64,000 nucleotides of DNA from Deroplatys truncata (GCA_030765065.1 CM060977.1:91591795-91655794); one strand, 5' to 3'; shown: positions 1 to 11,768, counted from the first letter of the stretch. Numbers and translations are program-made. Notes: generated by a model from the letters alone, not told the origin.

Positions 1-1070
1 GTGATGTTCTATCTGGCGACCTTTAGCTTGAGCTATCAATCTGCAGTACAGCTTCCACTGGAGCAAACGGTTACGAAATACAGGATGTCCAGTTTATTCC
101 ATTCCTCCTGGCAGCTTTCCAGAGATCATCCAAAGTTCACGGCCGCCTGCTTCCAAGGGCTCTTTTCAGTAACCCAAATGCACAAAAGTCTATCAGTAAT
201 GCATCAGATGACTTTACACATCCCTTGCAAAAATATGTTGTACACCCTTGAAGAGGGTAAACCAGGTCTCGGGAAATTTCACTTTAAATGACAATCATAG
301 ACGCAACGCGGATGTCGCTGAATGGTATGGAATGTATTCCCATTACTCTCTCTATGTTCCCCAAAAATTTTTAGGTTGAAGCAGATGTATGAATTGATGC
401 TTTATCCGGATTCTACCAGACTTTATTTAGATCTGCACCATAGACAGCAGGGATTTCTGTATGGAAAATTGGTATCAGGACGTTAGCTGATAATATGCCG
501 AGTTGATTTTCACATTTTTATGTACACGACAAATGTTTAATTTGTCAATGTAACTGTACCTTCCTATTACCTACCATGAAGCCAATGGGGAAAGTTTCGT
601 TAGTTTCCTTATACCAATTTTCAAATTTGTTTCTTCCCTTGGTCGGTAACATATAGCCCAGGGTTTGTTGCAGTCACTTAGATAATCACATGCCTCATTT
701 AAAAATACAACAAACATCCACTTTTCACCAGCTAGGTATCGTTCACCCAGCTTTCTACTGTTAATGGCACGTTCTGCAATGTGTTTAGGCAACAGCTTAT
801 ATCTCCGACTCTTATGGTACTTTTCTAGATTTAAATCCTGGTTGATTATGGTGTTCATAGTAGTAACAGAGTACAATGGCCATCCGAGTTGCAGGATTTG
901 GTCCAGAGGCTTTGGCCTTTAACTTCCAAATTATCTCCAGGGTACGACTGGTGGCCGGCTGTGTATTTCCCTGTTTTTGCCCTTTGGAATAAGTCCTGAT
1001 GTTGCCTTACGTTTTTTGTTGATTGAACATGAGATTACTTTCTTGGATATAGTAAAATCACGTCTCTTGC
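1..1070 (-). pseudogene. Decayed Tc1/mariner-type transposase, runs off the left edge
   Basis: Read on the minus strand this is a cut-and-paste transposase broken by several stops and frameshifts. From about 876 down to 571 one open stretch holds KLLPKHIAERA and AGEKW, then NEACDYLSDCNKPWAICYRP around the expected first catalytic acidic residue. Near 420-370 NPDKASIHTS matches the second catalytic region (family pattern xxDKAxxHTS). About 215-160 reads DFCAFGLLKRALGSRRP, the block following the third catalytic residue. The end of the window reads GRQIEHH, a typical C-terminus, after another frame change. About 80 bp of extra sequence separates the second and third blocks. The upstream part (1000-880) is weaker. 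Family assignment follows from block order; the clade is not determined. Certainly inactive. Confidence 0.7.
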
Positions 1071-1325
1071 ACGCTTAATAATCTTAGAATACAGGTATTT
1101 TGCATCGGTAAAGGCAATAGCGTACCCTTATAAGAATGGTTATATTTTTGACGCCATTTGATGCAGCAAGAACAAGAGCACGCAACTGAGCAAACACAGT
1201 GGTACACTCATACCACTGAACTTTCATTCGGTTCCACGTGTTTCAGCGCGGAGCTATTGTGCTCGTCTGATGCTGTTACCATTGATCGTGAACAACACTC
1301 CATAATTCAAGATATATATATATAT

Positions 1326-1566
1326 TTGGGTAGAGGGATTTTCTTGAAAAATCCTCGTGTCGTATCCTTGAAAGACGCCAAACTAAATACGAAATTTGAT
1401 ATTTAACCCACTTTTCGTTTTTGAGTTATGCTGTTTACAGAAATACACACACAAAAGCGCACACAGATAGACGTTTTTCTTTTCCTAAAAATTAGTTTTT
1501 ATTCAAGGAGTCTCGAAACGTGTAATTCCCACGAGATCTCGGTATCGAACTTTTGGATGGTACAGA
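1326..1566 (+). mobile_element. W1 fragment, right half
   Basis: Matches the right third of W1: the GATTTTCTTGAAAA block, the TTTTTGAGTTATGCTGTT block, a short CA-rich tract and the ATCTCGGTATCGAA block. It lacks the left end and the final GTAGAGAAAGT. Two short frames crossing it are by-products of low stop density. Confidence 0.6.
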
Positions 1567-1899
1567 TAAAGACAAAGAAAGGTATAGGCTTTGGTGTTTT
1601 ATATTCTGTGGATTTTTCTACTCCATTGAATTCTCAACCAAAAGCCAAGGTCTTCTTCGCAAGCATGTTCTTTTGCAACTCCAACGTGTTCGTATTCAAA
1701 CACATGGGCATTGTAAATACTTTTTAATCTTTTAGTAATTTATGAAATTAAATTAGGCTTTTTTATGGTTCACTATCCGTCAGAACGAATTAGGCTTTTC
1801 AATGATGAAAGAAATAACATCGGTGGAGAGGGTTTTGAGATTACCCTAAACACACACGCACTTACACGCGCACACATTTTCTCTGTTTGTAATATTGGT
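1567..1899. other. No recognised feature
   Basis: AT-rich sequence with a short CA-rich patch at about 1848-1873. I see no gene, tRNA-like box or repeat shared with the rest of the window. Confidence 0.5.
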
Positions 1900-2046
1900 A
1901 TGCATATATGGTATTTTAATTAAAACCGTTAGAGCCATGTTTGAAACAACAGAAATAAGGACAATACATTTTTTCCATGTAAAGAATAATTTGCGGTAAG
2001 GGAATTTTCTTGGCTTCGTGTCGCATCCTTGGGATACACTGCATTT
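1900..2046 (+). mobile_element. W1 fragment, middle
   Basis: Contains the W1 blocks GGTATTTTAATTAAAACCGT, CATGTAAAG and TTTTCTTGG followed by GTGTCGCATCCTTGG. It lies just left of a full W1 copy in the same orientation, so it may be the remnant of an older copy into which the next one inserted. Confidence 0.55.
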
Positions 2047-2086
2047 ACAGTATACGTTTGTGTTTAGCAGCTAAATGATTAACGAA

Positions 2087-3049
2087 AAATCTGATGTGTT
2101 ACGGTCACATGACTTTCTCTACTCTTGCACAAACTATTTTTATAAACTCTTATTCTCCATCTATTTCATATTAATCGAGATAAACATTTGCAGATACGAT
2201 CTTTAAACATGCAAAGAGAATTACATTTTACACATAGCGACCAGTTCTAAAAATATTTGAGTATCGCTTAAAGCGTAGTATGTTCCCCTTGTTTTGTAAT
2301 TACAAGGACAATATAGAAATGCAGTAGCCTTTAAGCATAGACATATGTCTTAATAGCTGGTTGCTATGTGCAGCACCATTCACTTTGCCACAGATTAATA
2401 CTCTTTGCATATCCAAGACAAAAAAAAATGAATAAGGAATTCCCATTTGAGAAAATAAGTATTGAAAAATTTAACGGAATAACATGCAATATTTCTTAAA
2501 TGGTTCACTGAATAAAAATAATGTATATGACATAAATTGTGTATTTTAAGGCGATCTAAATTTTTTGTGTAGTAAAATTTTGTCTATCTCTTATGGTTTA
2601 CCAGTTATGCAAAAGTTGTTCACAATGAAGAATACTTTTGGAGACATTCCCAAAAAATTCAAAATATAAATTTTATTTGTCATGAAAGTATCTTAAACAT
2701 ATGATACTTTAATCAAATCGTTAGAGCCATTTTTGAGCAAATTAAAATTTTCGAAAAAATTACCATGTGAAGGGTAATCTGGGATAGGGGGATTTTTTTG
2801 AAAACCTTCGTGTCGCATCTCTGGAAGATACTGAACGTAAATACCAAGTTTGGTGTTTATCCGACTGTTCTTTTCTGAGTTATGCTGTTCACAGACGCAT
2901 ACGGACACACGCCGACATGTTTCCAAAAATGCTTTTTTTTGGATTCAGGGGGTCTCAAAACATATATTTCCGGTGAAATCTCGGTATCGAATTTTTGGGT
3001 GGAAACAATACTTCCCCTACTTACTATACGTAGTAGAGAAAGTAAAAAA
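2087..3049 (+). mobile_element. W1 element, near full length
   Basis: Reference copy for W1. The left end reads AAAAATCTGATGTGTTAC, then CACATGACTTTCTCTAC. The right end reads TAGTAGAGAAAGTAAAAAAG. The ends share an inverted ACTTTCTCTAC core. Internal blocks in order: ATTAATCGAGATAAACATTTGCAG, a block with TTTTAATCAAATCGTTAGAGCC, GTGTCGCATCTCTGGAAGA, a short CA-rich stretch (about 2893-2910), and GAAATCTCGGTATCGAATTT. Just inside the right end CTTCCCCTAC can pair with GTAGTAGAGAAAG, a small hairpin. No transposase frame is visible, so I read it as non-autonomous. I cannot see a convincing target duplication because A/T runs flank both ends. Confidence 0.8.
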
Positions 3050-3458
3050 GTCATACAGTAATTACGTACATGGGGAGACTATCCTCTTTTACTTCACCTT
3101 TTGTGTCATTTTCAGAAAGGACAAACTACAAACTGCCTCAAATTATTTCACTGAATATATACAACAAAATTATTCTCAGCATCCAGCTTGTTATGTGGAC
3201 GGGGGAGGGTTACAGACGGCTTTAAACACTTTTAAGTAAGCGTTCGTGATACTACATGTAGTTCGGCGATAGAGCAATCTGAAACAAGAGCTTTAAGCCA
3301 CTAATAAAACACACCGAGGACAATTTAAGAAAATGCAAATGCGGAGAAATCAGCATTTCCATTTCGATGCATTAAGAAACGAGTAAGACAAACTCAAGCA
3401 AAGAACTGTAGATACTTTCTACTTCAAGACTTTATTTAATGGTTCCATCTTTGAGTTG
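3050..3458. other. No recognised feature
   Basis: Spacer between W1 and the mariner-type element. No feature seen. Confidence 0.5.
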
Positions 3459-3460
3459 TA

Positions 3461-4802
3461 AAGGGTGATTTATGAAGAATTGACACATTTCTTTCTTTAA
3501 TTATTCTGTTCGAAATTCACTCAAAGCGCCAATTTTAGCATCAAATTAAGCAGAATGTTCTGGAGTTTCGATTACCTGTCACAAGATGTGCAAATGTTCA
3601 TGTTTTATTCGTAATTGTTAGTTTTATTGTAGACAAGTGTTTTTGAGATTTTGTTCTAGTCAACGTGAAAATGAAGTACACATTAAATGAACGACTCTTC
3701 CTTCTAAAGTCATACGGGATTACGAGCTCAATTACAGGTACTCAAAGGGAATACCAGAGAGAATTTGGTGTTCGAAATCCTCCCCAATGAAACACAATAC
3801 TGGGAGTGGTAAATAAATTGGAAACAACTGGATCCTTGGTGAGTGATAGAGGCAAAACTCGTTCATCTAGGCTTCCCACGGTTATTGATATAAGAGCACG
3901 ACTGGATCAGTCACCCAAAAATCATTAAGACGCTTGTCGCAGGAGAAGGGTACAGCTACTCAATGTGTCAGAGATCTGTGAAAAGTGCAGGCCTAAAGCC
4001 ATATAGCATTATGGTTGTCCATCAGTTACAGGAACCAGATAAAGAAAGACAACTGAATTATTGTCGTTGGTTTCAGGCGTTCATTGTGCAAAATCCTGGC
4101 ATATTATCCAGCACATGGTTCACAGATGAAGCATGGTTCCATTTATCCGGCTATGTGAACTCAAATAACTCGCGCTATTGGGTCAGCGAAAATCCACATG
4201 TTATTCATGAAGCACCTATGCACCCGGTTAAAATCGGAGTTTGGTGCGCAATATCCGCACAAAGAATAGTGGAACCAATTTTTTAAAACAATGTGAACAC
4301 TGCAGAGTACCGACGGATTTTCATGGAGTTTACTGATCAACTAGACGATGTAGAGCTGTATTAAGGATATTTTCAACAGGATGGCGCTACATGCCATTCA
4401 TCAAATGAATCCATGACACTAACTGCAAGTTTATGGCGACCGGATAATTTCCAGGAATCTGTGGCCACCGACATCTCCGGATTTGACATCGCCGGATTTC
4501 TTTCTATGGGGTTACTTAAAAGACAGGGTTTATGCCACATGTTCCCAGATATTGGACGATCTGAAGCACAACTTTACACAGGATATTCAAGTATTGACAA
4601 GAGTCCTCTAACGAGTGGCCAGTAAAATGGAATGACGTGTTGAGTTGTGCCTTATGCAGGATGGAGGACATTTTCAAAATTGGATATAGAGGTAAATAGT
4701 CTCCCAATTGCTCTGCATTTCAGGTATAATAAGTTGTCGCTAGCATAACTCGTTTTGGAACATTTAAGGAAATAAATGTTTCATTCTTCATAAATCACCC
4801 TG
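3461..4802 (+). mobile_element. Complete but inactive Tc1/mariner-type DNA transposon
   Basis: 1342 bp. The left terminus reads AAGGGTGATTTATGAAGAAT; the right terminus is its inverse complement with one mismatch (CAGGGTGATTTATGAAGAAT). A TA dinucleotide sits directly outside each end (3459-3460 and 4803-4804), the expected target-site duplication. Similarity between the ends continues for about 30 bp. The interior is a transposase pseudogene reading left to right. Structure is complete, but the frame is broken, so it could only move if a related transposase acted on it. Confidence 0.88.
3671..4689 (+). pseudogene. Tc1/mariner transposase, frameshifted
   Basis: Starts at an ATG (MKYTLNERLFLLKSYG), a plausible N-terminal DNA-binding region. 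A stop occurs at about 3786 and frame changes follow near 3960. The longest intact piece (3963-4286) holds STWFTDEAWFHLSGYVNS, whose TDEAW carries the first catalytic Asp, then RYWVSENPHVIHE and VKIGVWCAIS. A stop at 4284 and frame changes follow; FQQDGATCHSS (about 4373-4405) carries the second catalytic Asp, and SPDLTSPDFFLWGYLKD (about 4474-4523) the third. The frame ends near GGHFQNWI. All three catalytic regions are recognisable, in three different frames. A catalytic-site frame is well supported; activity is excluded. Confidence 0.85.
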
Positions 4803-4804
4803 TA

Positions 4805-5389
4805 GAAGGACGAAAAGTGTGGAAAACCAATTTTCACTGTTGAAATTAGGGTTTGTATTTTTTTTATTCATTTATACCAAAGATTAAACACTATTTTAGG
4901 ACTTGTTTGTTAGGGTTGTAGTTCTATAATTTAAAAATAAATAATTAAAATAGTATGACTATATACATTTTACAATGTTCGATGGATGTGGTGAATAAAT
5001 TTAAAAAAAAACATTGCAACGATATGTTCTACTAAAAGTTTCATGCAATGGTTTTATAAATTTTATATTACAGTGGCTTAAATTAAGTTTCAAACAGCTT
5101 CTGTACATGAATCGAAGACAAAGAATAAACGTTCTATTGTTTCATTTCCACAAGTGCATTCATGATCCTTTTTTATGATATGAAATCGTCGGAAATATGT
5201 ACCAAATTTGCCGTGATCAGAAACACATTGTGTCATTATAAAATCAGGGAAGAATTCTTTACACTTAGGCGACTCTATATATCAGGGAAACATATATTTC
5301 ATGTTATTGAGCCATTGCTGCTATTTATCCACTGCGATAAGTTTGTACGAGAATACTTACAATATAGTATTAATCAGCATTTTGTCGGG
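4805..5389. other. No recognised feature
   Basis: AT-rich spacer. A 112-codon frame overlapping 5162-5500 has no motif I recognise and its composition resembles the surroundings. Confidence 0.5.
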
Positions 5390-5665
5390 AATTCAAACTT
5401 GGGGATTTTTGACGGTGCTCTCTCGACCAACTACGTCCTAGAAGGAGGCCTTATGGTCAGTTCTTTAATTAAATATTTAATTCTTTCTTTTGAAATGTAG
5501 TTCAGTTTATATTAGGTAAATTAAAGATTAGAAAGATCGGGAACAGAATTTACACGTCTATTGATGTCACCCCCTTTTACTACCCTTCCAGCAACCGCAA
5601 CCTGTAACCCTCTTGAGTTACAGTAACCCCTTGTGCTACACTCCCCCATCCCTTGCATGACGACT
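5390..5665. repeat. LTR-E-like dispersed repeat, copy 1
   Basis: Shares ordered blocks with 23430-23765: ATTTTTGACGG, GGTCAGTTCTTTAA, GTAG(T)TTCAG/A-TTA, GGAACAGAAT-ACACGT and CACCCTTCCAGC-ACC. Identity is patchy. Order and spacing suggest an old long terminal repeat or other dispersed element; no ends were found. Confidence 0.4.
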
Positions 5666-7430
5666 GATGAGGGCGTCGATGGCGTCGTCGTTGGCCTTAC
5701 GCAACAATTGGTGGAGGCGCCGTTCCCTACTTCCATTTATTAAGTTTTTGGTTCGATTCCCATCCTCCCATCCATGTCTCTAGGTTGCTCTTGTTTTTTA
5801 CCGGATCATGCATCATGTTTCCCCAGTGGTAAGGGTGATCAGCTACTAATTTTTTAGGTCCACTAATTCTTTTTAGCATACTGTACGAGTCCTGTGGTTC
5901 TTGTTTTAAGTGAAATGCCTCCCACTGTAAACCATAATGGACATATAATTCTGGTTTCTACAGAGTGCTTAGGCGTAGGTTTAAATTTTCTTTCTTTCCA
6001 GTGTTTTTTTCTCAGAATCCTAATGGTTCTAATTTGGGTTATTAATAAAAGTAGCATTCCCAGAACAGATAGCGTAAATTTCATTGCACATTGAGTATGG
6101 GATCCATGGTTATTCTGAGTTTGGTAACAGTATTTCTTTGAATGTCGTGATGTATATAGTTTTATAAGTGTTAGATTGCTCTAAATTCTAAATTAGATTG
6201 CTTACAGGAAATTTATGCACCTCCTTAACTTTCATGTTTCACTCCTTTTCCATAAATTATAAATGGTATCGAATTACAATCAATTACATTTATTGTGCTA
6301 TAATATAATTTGAAGATGGATTTACTTGTAATTTTGTACATATTGTTAACATGTTGAGATTTTAGAGACTGAAAAACCTTTTGTTTGTGTTTTCAGAAAT
6401 CTAATTTTTCATGCAGTATTGTGGTTGAAATATTTCGTTTTTTATCTGTTAGCTGCACTACAACTCTAGACCTACATGCTACTAATTAATTTTCAGTTTA
6501 GTTATACGTTTTCCTGGCTATTAACAACAAAATCTATTACACTTTTCGATTTCTTAATGCATTAACGCAATGAACTATGTTTGCAGAATACCTGCCTTTG
6601 AGTATTTACGGTTAATGTCATATCATTTGTGGTAAATGCAACGTTGTGAATTTTTGCTGAATTTATTCGACCAATGAATCATTTAATTTATAATTATTGA
6701 CAAACTATAAAGAATTTTGCTGCTAAATTATTTTGATACGTTGCGCAATTTTGCAACCCCTGCATTTATTTATGTTATAATTTGGGAGCAGAATAACCTA
6801 TAGAGTTAGTTAACGCACTGCGTATGGTATGCGAAAAAACAGCAACTACACACGCACGCACGCACATACACACACAAAACATAACACCATTAGTTTCTAA
6901 TGCCAATTCATTACAGGAATTCCGGTGCTTTAATCTTTTTATAGGTATATTCGCATTGTTATCATATAAATCTGGTTATCAGAGGAAAATCAAATCTCTG
7001 CAGGAAAAGATATGAACTACTGGGGGTTGATAAACCCAGATGATCATCTGGGAAAATTTAGTTAATAACATACTGTCCCTTATTAAAGGGACAGGACTAC
7101 TCGTATTTAACCAAAATGATAGAGATAGGAGATAATACAATAAACCTTATAGGTTTCAGTTCCATCTTTACATAAGTCAAGTCAAGTCTGTCTAGAGATT
7201 CTCAGTAGTCTACTGACTAATTTTTCTCTGCTTCATGTCTGTTATTAAACCCATTATAAAGTGCATGAGTAATAGTATACGCTCAAATTCTCAGACAGCT
7301 GCATAAATGTCATCTGAGAGAGAAACACAGCCCGGTTCTTCAACAATCGCAAGAGATCTCTCACTCATTAACATCGAAGTCATATAAATCCGCAAGTCCA
7401 AGTTTGGGTTTAAGCAAAGTGGCATCTACC
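5666..7430. other. No recognised gene; one perfect palindrome
   Basis: AT-rich, no gene or mobile-element motif recognised. It contains a perfect 18-bp palindrome CCCAGATGATCATCTGGG (7035-7052) and a short CA-rich tract (about 6849-6880). Confidence 0.5.
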
Positions 7431-8061
7431 TGCAGATTCCTACAGTCCAACATCGAAGGAGTAGTACGCTTGGATACAGGAGGGGGAACGAAGAGGTCGG
7501 AGCTCACGGGGCCTCATTCCTATCTCTGAATTGTTAGGGGGAGGGGGTTCAAACTTCGCCTCCCTCCTCGTTACCCAAAGACTTTACCTCCCTTTGACTC
7601 TACATGCACCTTCCGTTTCGCAAACTTCTGTATACAAGAACGGGAGAATGGGCTATGCTCCCGCCATTTGCAGTCGGTCGCGCCAGGAAGCGGACAAAGG
7701 CAAGAAAGATAATAGCGCCAGTCCTTTCGCATCTTATAGTCTACTTAGCGCTACTTTGGGCTCTCGCCATTGGCGACTATTAATTTTCAGTGGAATTGCT
7801 ATATTTGAGCTGCATACGTTAATTATTCTGCTCTTATGGCTAGTTTTTAGAACATGGAATAGTTCATGTTGAAATGTATTTCGTGATTAGGCTGAATACG
7901 TTTCCCGTATTACAACAGTATTACACTGGTTTTCTTTCACATGTGGACATCAGCCACCGCAGCTCGGACTCCCGCCGAAACAGTTATAATATTCCCGCAA
8001 CTACTACCTTACCTTCTCATATTTGCAATTACAATTACAATGATAATAAGCACATACCTTA
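7431..8061. other. Locally GC-richer stretch, unidentified
   Basis: About 7440-7760 is clearly less AT-rich than its neighbours and has purine and pyrimidine runs (GGGGGAGGGGG near 7537-7547). A 113-codon frame (7531-7872) crosses it, but its translation has no recognisable domain and ends in a hydrophobic stretch at ordinary sequence. It could be an old retroelement terminus or a regulatory island. Confidence 0.35.
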
Positions 8062-8400
8062 TCATAAGAGATGTTGGAAATGTCCTCTATTAACACATTT
8101 CTGGTATTTTCTCAGGAAATTTTCCATTCACACTCAGGAGTTTAATATCCAAAATTGAGTGTATTACTCGCCTGATGTTTTCGTTTAGTTCTTACAATGT
8201 ATGGAGGGGGGTTGTTTTTCAAGTTTCCCCATAGATACAAATCACATACAGTTAAATCAGGGGTTCATAAGGGTCATAATTCTCTACTTATTCAACTATC
8301 TTGAAATTCCTTGAATTAAATTTAGTACTGTATTGCACGGCAGTAAAGTCTTGTTGGAAAAATCCAGACTGACATTCTACTGTTCAAAAAATTGTGTTTG
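8062..8400 (-). pseudogene. C-terminal part of a Tc1/mariner-type transposase
   Basis: Minus strand, read from 8400 downwards: SGFFQQDFTAVQYS is a decayed version of the second catalytic block (FQQDGATAH type). PDLTVCDLYLWGNLKNN (about 8250-8200) is the third catalytic block (SPDLTPCDFFLWG type). After further decay the frame ends CVNRGHFQHLL and a stop at 8062-8064, a typical C-terminus for this group. It differs from the copies at 1-1070 and 3671-4689 and so represents another family. Truncated and inactive. Confidence 0.68.
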
Positions 8401-8487
8401 TGTAGGATATTCCTGTACCTCTATGTACTTATTTTTTGTTCTATAATATTGCGAGAAACAACCGAATAGCGACAGCATTTTAAGAAC

Positions 8488-8830
8488 ATTTTATGTGTTA
8501 CATTCACATGACTTTCTCTACCCTATAACGTTTATTATTTGTTCAAAGTTTTTTGAGACATGGAAGGGGGAGATAAGGACGTCGCGCTGCGGTGCGCAGC
8601 TATCACAAAGAGCCACCACACGTAGCCTACCTGGGCACGAGCAACCGATTTTCTACCTTCCCCTATCTACTGTCTGAAAGGACCCTGAACAAAGAACAGT
8701 AGGTATACCACATGTTTTAATGCATGGCCTCAAAACATATATTTGCGGTGAAATCTCGATATATCGGGTTTTTGGGTAGAATACAACACTTTCTCTATCT
8801 ACTAGGTACGTAGCAGAGAAAATAAAAATA
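8488..8830 (+). mobile_element. W1 element with replaced interior
   Basis: Has the left end (TATGTGTTACATTCACATGACTTTCTCTAC) and the right end (GTGAAATCTCGATAT ... GCAGAGAAAATAAAAAT) only 340 bp apart. The middle of W1 is missing; about 8560-8700 holds unrelated, GC-richer sequence. This is an internal deletion derivative or a recombinant. Confidence 0.65.
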
Positions 8831-8877
8831 GGCTTTTGTAAGGCTAGTCTATAGTAGCTACATAAAATAAAGGGCAT

Positions 8878-8917
8878 GGGTAGAGAAAGTAATATGAATG
8901 TAACGAATTATGTTTTC
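8878..8917 (-). mobile_element. W1 left-end remnant
   Basis: GGGTAGAGAAAGTAATATGAATGTAACGAATTATG is the W1 left terminus in inverse orientation, standing alone about 50 bp from the previous copy. Confidence 0.5.
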
Positions 8918-9139
8918 TAATATTACAGACTTCTTTCGATATAAACAATAAGTTACCTATGTTTAACTAGAGAGAGGAAAGATATCATTAAGTTGGGACT
9001 TGAAAGGATATTTAATTTGCCATAAATTAATTTCCAGAGTAATTGTTTATAGTATAAAATGTGAAAGACAAACAGGGAAGAAGTAACGTGAAAGTTGATA
9101 TCCTAATTATCGACGGAGATATATAAATAAATAAGTAAA

Positions 9140-9965
9140 TGATAGTAAAATAGAGAAATAATTGCAATAAATAATTTCTCTTTATATTAAATGAATGTAT
9201 AATGTAATAAGCTTGAGTTTAAATGCCTGTCCGGAAAAATTAAGGTAATTAGGAAGCGGTTAGCGCAAGTCATTAGTATCAGCCGAAGTAGCGAACGCAT
9301 GTGCTTAAAGATTCTGGGAATCCAGTTTGGAGTTAAATTCAGTATGTTTGCAGGTACGTAGGCGAATTATGTAAATTAGATATCCAAAATAAATTCTGCG
9401 AAAGGTGAAAGGCTCAGTTAGCCACAAAGTAAGATACGTGCATGAAGAGAGTTTGATATTAGCCCGGTCAAGATGTAAAGTTGGAAGGGGGAATAATATG
9501 TAGACGGAGCTAAAAATAATAAAGGCGTGTAATTTTAGATCACAGAATCACTCTCTCTAGTACCGCCACCGGTACGTGCTGCTCGTGTGATATTTTAAGC
9601 GCCTAATGACGCGCTTGTGTGAGTAAGATTTCGGCAGGTTTCGCCGATAAGCATTTTAGCGACTAGCGGCAAATTAGGCTTCTAGTTTCTTTATTGCGGA
9701 AATAGTTATTTCCAACCGTAACTTTGGTGGTGCAGAAGTTAGCAGTTATAACAATTAAGTTGTTACAATTTTGAGTGCTGCGATTTATAATCAGTTTCAT
9801 TCTTGATTGTCAAACGATTGGCAACTGACTTCAATAACTCAAATATTAGTTCACAATAAATTTCTCAGTCAATTTAAACTGGGGATCCCTTTCACAATAC
9901 ATCCACGCATACCCAGAGAAAGGTCTCATAGCTTACCACTGGAGCAGCTGGTGGCGCCCGAGACA
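9140..9965 (+). repeat. LTR-A copy 1, putative long terminal repeat
   Basis: Shares about 800 bp of ordered similarity with 55669-56520 in the same orientation. Shared blocks include ATAATTGCAATAAATAATTT, CGAACGC, GTGAGTAAGATTT, TTCTAGTTTCTTTATTGC and AAATTTCTCAGT-AATTTAAACTGG. An AATAAA sits near 9857-9862. The right edge reads GGTGGCGCCCGAGACAAC (about 9950-9967), which resembles a primer-binding site of the tRNA-Lys type (TGGCGCCCGA). A retrotransposon LTR followed by a primer site is the best reading. No gag/pol frame follows, so the element is truncated or a lone end. The left boundary is uncertain. Confidence 0.55.
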
Positions 9966-11603
9966 ACAACGAGCTACGAGATCACGGCAGTAGAATCAAC
10001 ATCAGAAGCAGGTAAAGTAAATGGCTTCAAAAGTGACGGTCATCGTTACTGCAAATTGACACCACATCGTGGTGGAAACTTCGCGCTTCAAAGTTACGTA
10101 ATCATGTAATCAACTTGTTAAAGAAAGAAATATTTACCAAAGTAACATTGTGAAACAAAATCTCAAGGTAAGAAAAGGTTTTAAAAATAAATAACCGTTA
10201 TATAAATAAATATGAAATTAATGTGTAAAAATCATAAACAGTTGAAAGCGTAGAGAAACGGAGGGAACCAACAATGTGTTCGCATTGTAGGAGGTAGGGG
10301 AAGGGCAACATGTTTTAGGAGACGCGAGAGAGAAGTTATACGCAGCAGACGAGTTAGATAAACGTAGAAGAATCTCAAGACATATAGTGTAGTATTTAAT
10401 ATTGCAAGTGGTTCAGGAGACGAACAATTACCGTAAGATTTAAGCTTATGTGGGAAAAGGCTCCGGATGTAAACAATATTTACCCCGCCAAAATAAGTCC
10501 CGTAGATTGAAAGAATTACATTACTTTGAGAAGTACCTGGGTTTATCTAATACGAAGCATTTAATATCATTGCTCCCACACATTATTGAAAAGAAGTCTT
10601 GAAATAAAATTTTGTTAATAATAATATAAAGTTATTAAGTAACTTTGCTGCATCCTAAATATAGCGTTACATACTCTTGCTTTATCCAAACAAGGAACGC
10701 AGGTATAGAATTCTGTAGTTTCTTGAGACTTTATTGGTGGCAAGAAAAAATAAAAAACTAATTAGGTATTAGTTAGTTACTACATTGTATTGGTAATTTC
10801 CGTGAATTAAAAGAGTGGATTACTTTATTGTTGTTACAACTTGTATGTTTTAAAATGGCAAAAAATTCATAACAATTTATTTGAAAATTTTCAAAAAAGC
10901 GTTTTAAACAAACAACAATATAAATAATACATTACTTGAGTTCTTATTAAAGTAATTTAAAAACCAAACATTTCTGATACCCAATTCGGTGCGCTTGAGT
11001 TATACTCTAAACAGCTAGCCGACCAATTAATTCATATTTTACAATTGGAAGCCGACCGACAAATATATTTTATTTGCACCACATCATCATGTTCATTCTG
11101 AATATACAGGCTAACATACAATTCTTGCAATCGCTGGAATGACGCGTAAGAAAGAGGGTTCCAGAAGACGAAAACTTTCCTACTATTTTTCATATTTCAC
11201 CGCTGAAGTAAGACAGTTTTTGGGGCGAGAACACCGGTCCTGTTCTAAGTGTCTGCCGCAGCAACTGGGGGTGGAATATTTGTAACCATCCATCACGTAA
11301 GTAACAGCCAGGGGGAGAGTCGTAAGTAACTTGCCAGCCAGCAGCCGGTGAGCTTAAACCAAAAAACTCATGAGTTACCAACTTGCTCATTAGTTATATT
11401 CATACCAACTTGGAACATTTTCAAATAAAGATTTTAAAACGAGAAGAAGAAGCGATTGGAAAGTGGCGAAGGCAAAAGAGCACCTGGATCAAGGAATCTC
11501 ATTGTGGCAGTTCACATTTTCCTTAACTGTCTAGGATATTCAATGTTTGTTGAGGTTATAAAACTGCAAGAAAAGCGGTTATTGGCATAAGTCAATAATA
11601 CAA
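9966..11603. other. No recognised gene
   Basis: Begins with about 150 bp that could be the untranslated leader of the LTR-A element, then AT-rich sequence. A 66-codon minus frame at 11190-11390 has no domain I can name. No shared repeats seen in the rest. Confidence 0.45.
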
Positions 11604-11768
11604 TAAAAATCTGATGTTAGCACTCAAAAGACTTTCTCAACTCATTCTTCTGCAAACTATTCTTACAAAAAGCTTATTCTCCTACCTATTACCTGTTAAT
11701 ACAGATAAAACTTCATTACTCATTTTGTGGTAGATATAATAAGAATATAATAAGCTAAAGCGGTGTCC
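11604..11768 (+). mobile_element. W1 fragment, left end
   Basis: AAAAATCTGATGTTAGCACTC then AGACTTTCTCAACTCATTCTT, followed by the left-end blocks of W1. Similarity stops near 11768. Confidence 0.6.

Noticed and set aside
571-876. 101-codon minus frame as a host gene
   Set aside because: Its translation and the blocks downstream follow the order of a mariner-type transposase; it is part of a decayed transposon.
2087-3049. W1 as a Helitron
   Set aside because: The left end begins TC after A, but the right end lacks CTRR and a flanking T; the shared inverted ACTTTCTCTAC core fits an inverted-end element better. Left open in the findings.
7531-7872. 113-codon frame as a membrane protein
   Set aside because: Hydrophobic C-terminus comes from an AT-rich run; no start context, no homologous motif and no second copy.
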